From: Chloroflexota bacterium
GTDB lineage: Bacteria; Chloroflexota; Dehalococcoidia; GIF9; AB-539-J10
Length of the DNA: 5,177 nt
NCBI GenBank assembly: GCA_020346965.1
Contig: CP070793.1
Coordinates: 820,253 to 825,429 of the forward strand
Direction: 5' to 3'
Positions 5,031 through 5,177 of this stretch are shown here, one piece after another. Both the position numbers and the translations under genes were made by a program. The first letter of the stretch is position 1; each line of letters opens with the position of its first letter. A model generated the notes under the pieces. That model ran no database searches. It had not been told where the DNA came from and saw only the letters and a list, made by a program, of their open reading frames with translations.

Positions 5031-5177
5031 ATGATAGATTGGGAATTGGTGGCAAAAATTGCTGGCGGTGGATTTGGTTCTACTCTCATCATCCTCGCGA
5101 TTGTCAGCATTGTAATCTGGCTGATAGGGCTAGTGATGCGAAGAAGGGCTCGAAGGGTCAAGGACGAATCCAAATGA
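5031..5177 (+). CDS. 48-aa single-span membrane protein (OadG-like?)
   Basis: An ATG one base after the recX stop opens a complete 48-codon frame ending in TGA at the window's last base. Residues 1-16 are a short polar/Gly-rich head (MIDWELVAKIAGGGFG). Residues 17-36 form one strongly hydrophobic membrane helix (STLIILAIVSIVIWLIGLVM), and residues 37-48 are a basic tail (RRRARRVKDESK). The charge pattern predicts an outside N-terminus and a cytoplasmic tail. The layout resembles the gamma subunit of Na+-pumping decarboxylases (OadG family) or other short membrane subunits, but 48 residues cannot prove this and no decarboxylase genes are in view. The 1-nt spacing after recX and the lack of a good Shine-Dalgarno suggest translational coupling. 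A real gene is likely; its function is unknown. Confidence 0.65.
   Translation: MIDWELVAKIAGGGFGSTLIILAIVSIVIWLIGLVMRRRARRVKDESK

Overview
The window reads as a bacterial chromosome fragment, most likely from Chloroflexota (Dehalococcoidia or a relative). This is inferred from protein style and gene order, not from a marker gene: a small two-ribbon zinc protein, a glycine/arginine-tailed RRM protein, a cobalamin-type radical SAM protein, and recA-recX followed by a tiny membrane protein. All supported genes lie on the + strand.

Left part (1-674): the 3' end of a TPR-like helical protein, probably the tail of a large ATPase/cyclase-type signalling protein. An open stretch follows that looks like the C-terminal end of a RadC/JAB-domain protein without its catalytic part, so this is eroded accessory DNA. 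A good sigma70-type promoter then drives a leader of about 110 nt.

Middle (675-3152): three genes, each with a clear Shine-Dalgarno sequence. They are a 101-aa protein with two CxxC...CxxC zinc ribbons, a 105-aa single-RRM RNA-binding protein preceded by a hairpin-containing leader, and a 516-aa B12-binding-type radical SAM protein with a DUF4070-like C-terminus. The first two could form a small RNA- or stress-related pair. The radical SAM gene starts 69 nt after the RRM gene, with no terminator visible between them.

Right part (3153-5177): a 300-nt gene-free region with dyads leads into a near-consensus extended -10 promoter. Its predicted start site is about 3 nt before the recA ATG, so recA mRNA may be essentially leaderless. 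recA is followed by recX (TTG start) and, 1 nt after the recX stop, a 48-aa single-membrane-span protein. A hairpin inside the last codons of recA may damp expression of recX and the small membrane gene.

I found no CRISPR array, intact mobile element, tRNA or rRNA, and nothing I would call a wholly new system. The best candidates for a second look are the leaderless recA arrangement, the zinc-ribbon/RRM pair with its leaders, the orphan radical SAM protein and the RadC remnant.
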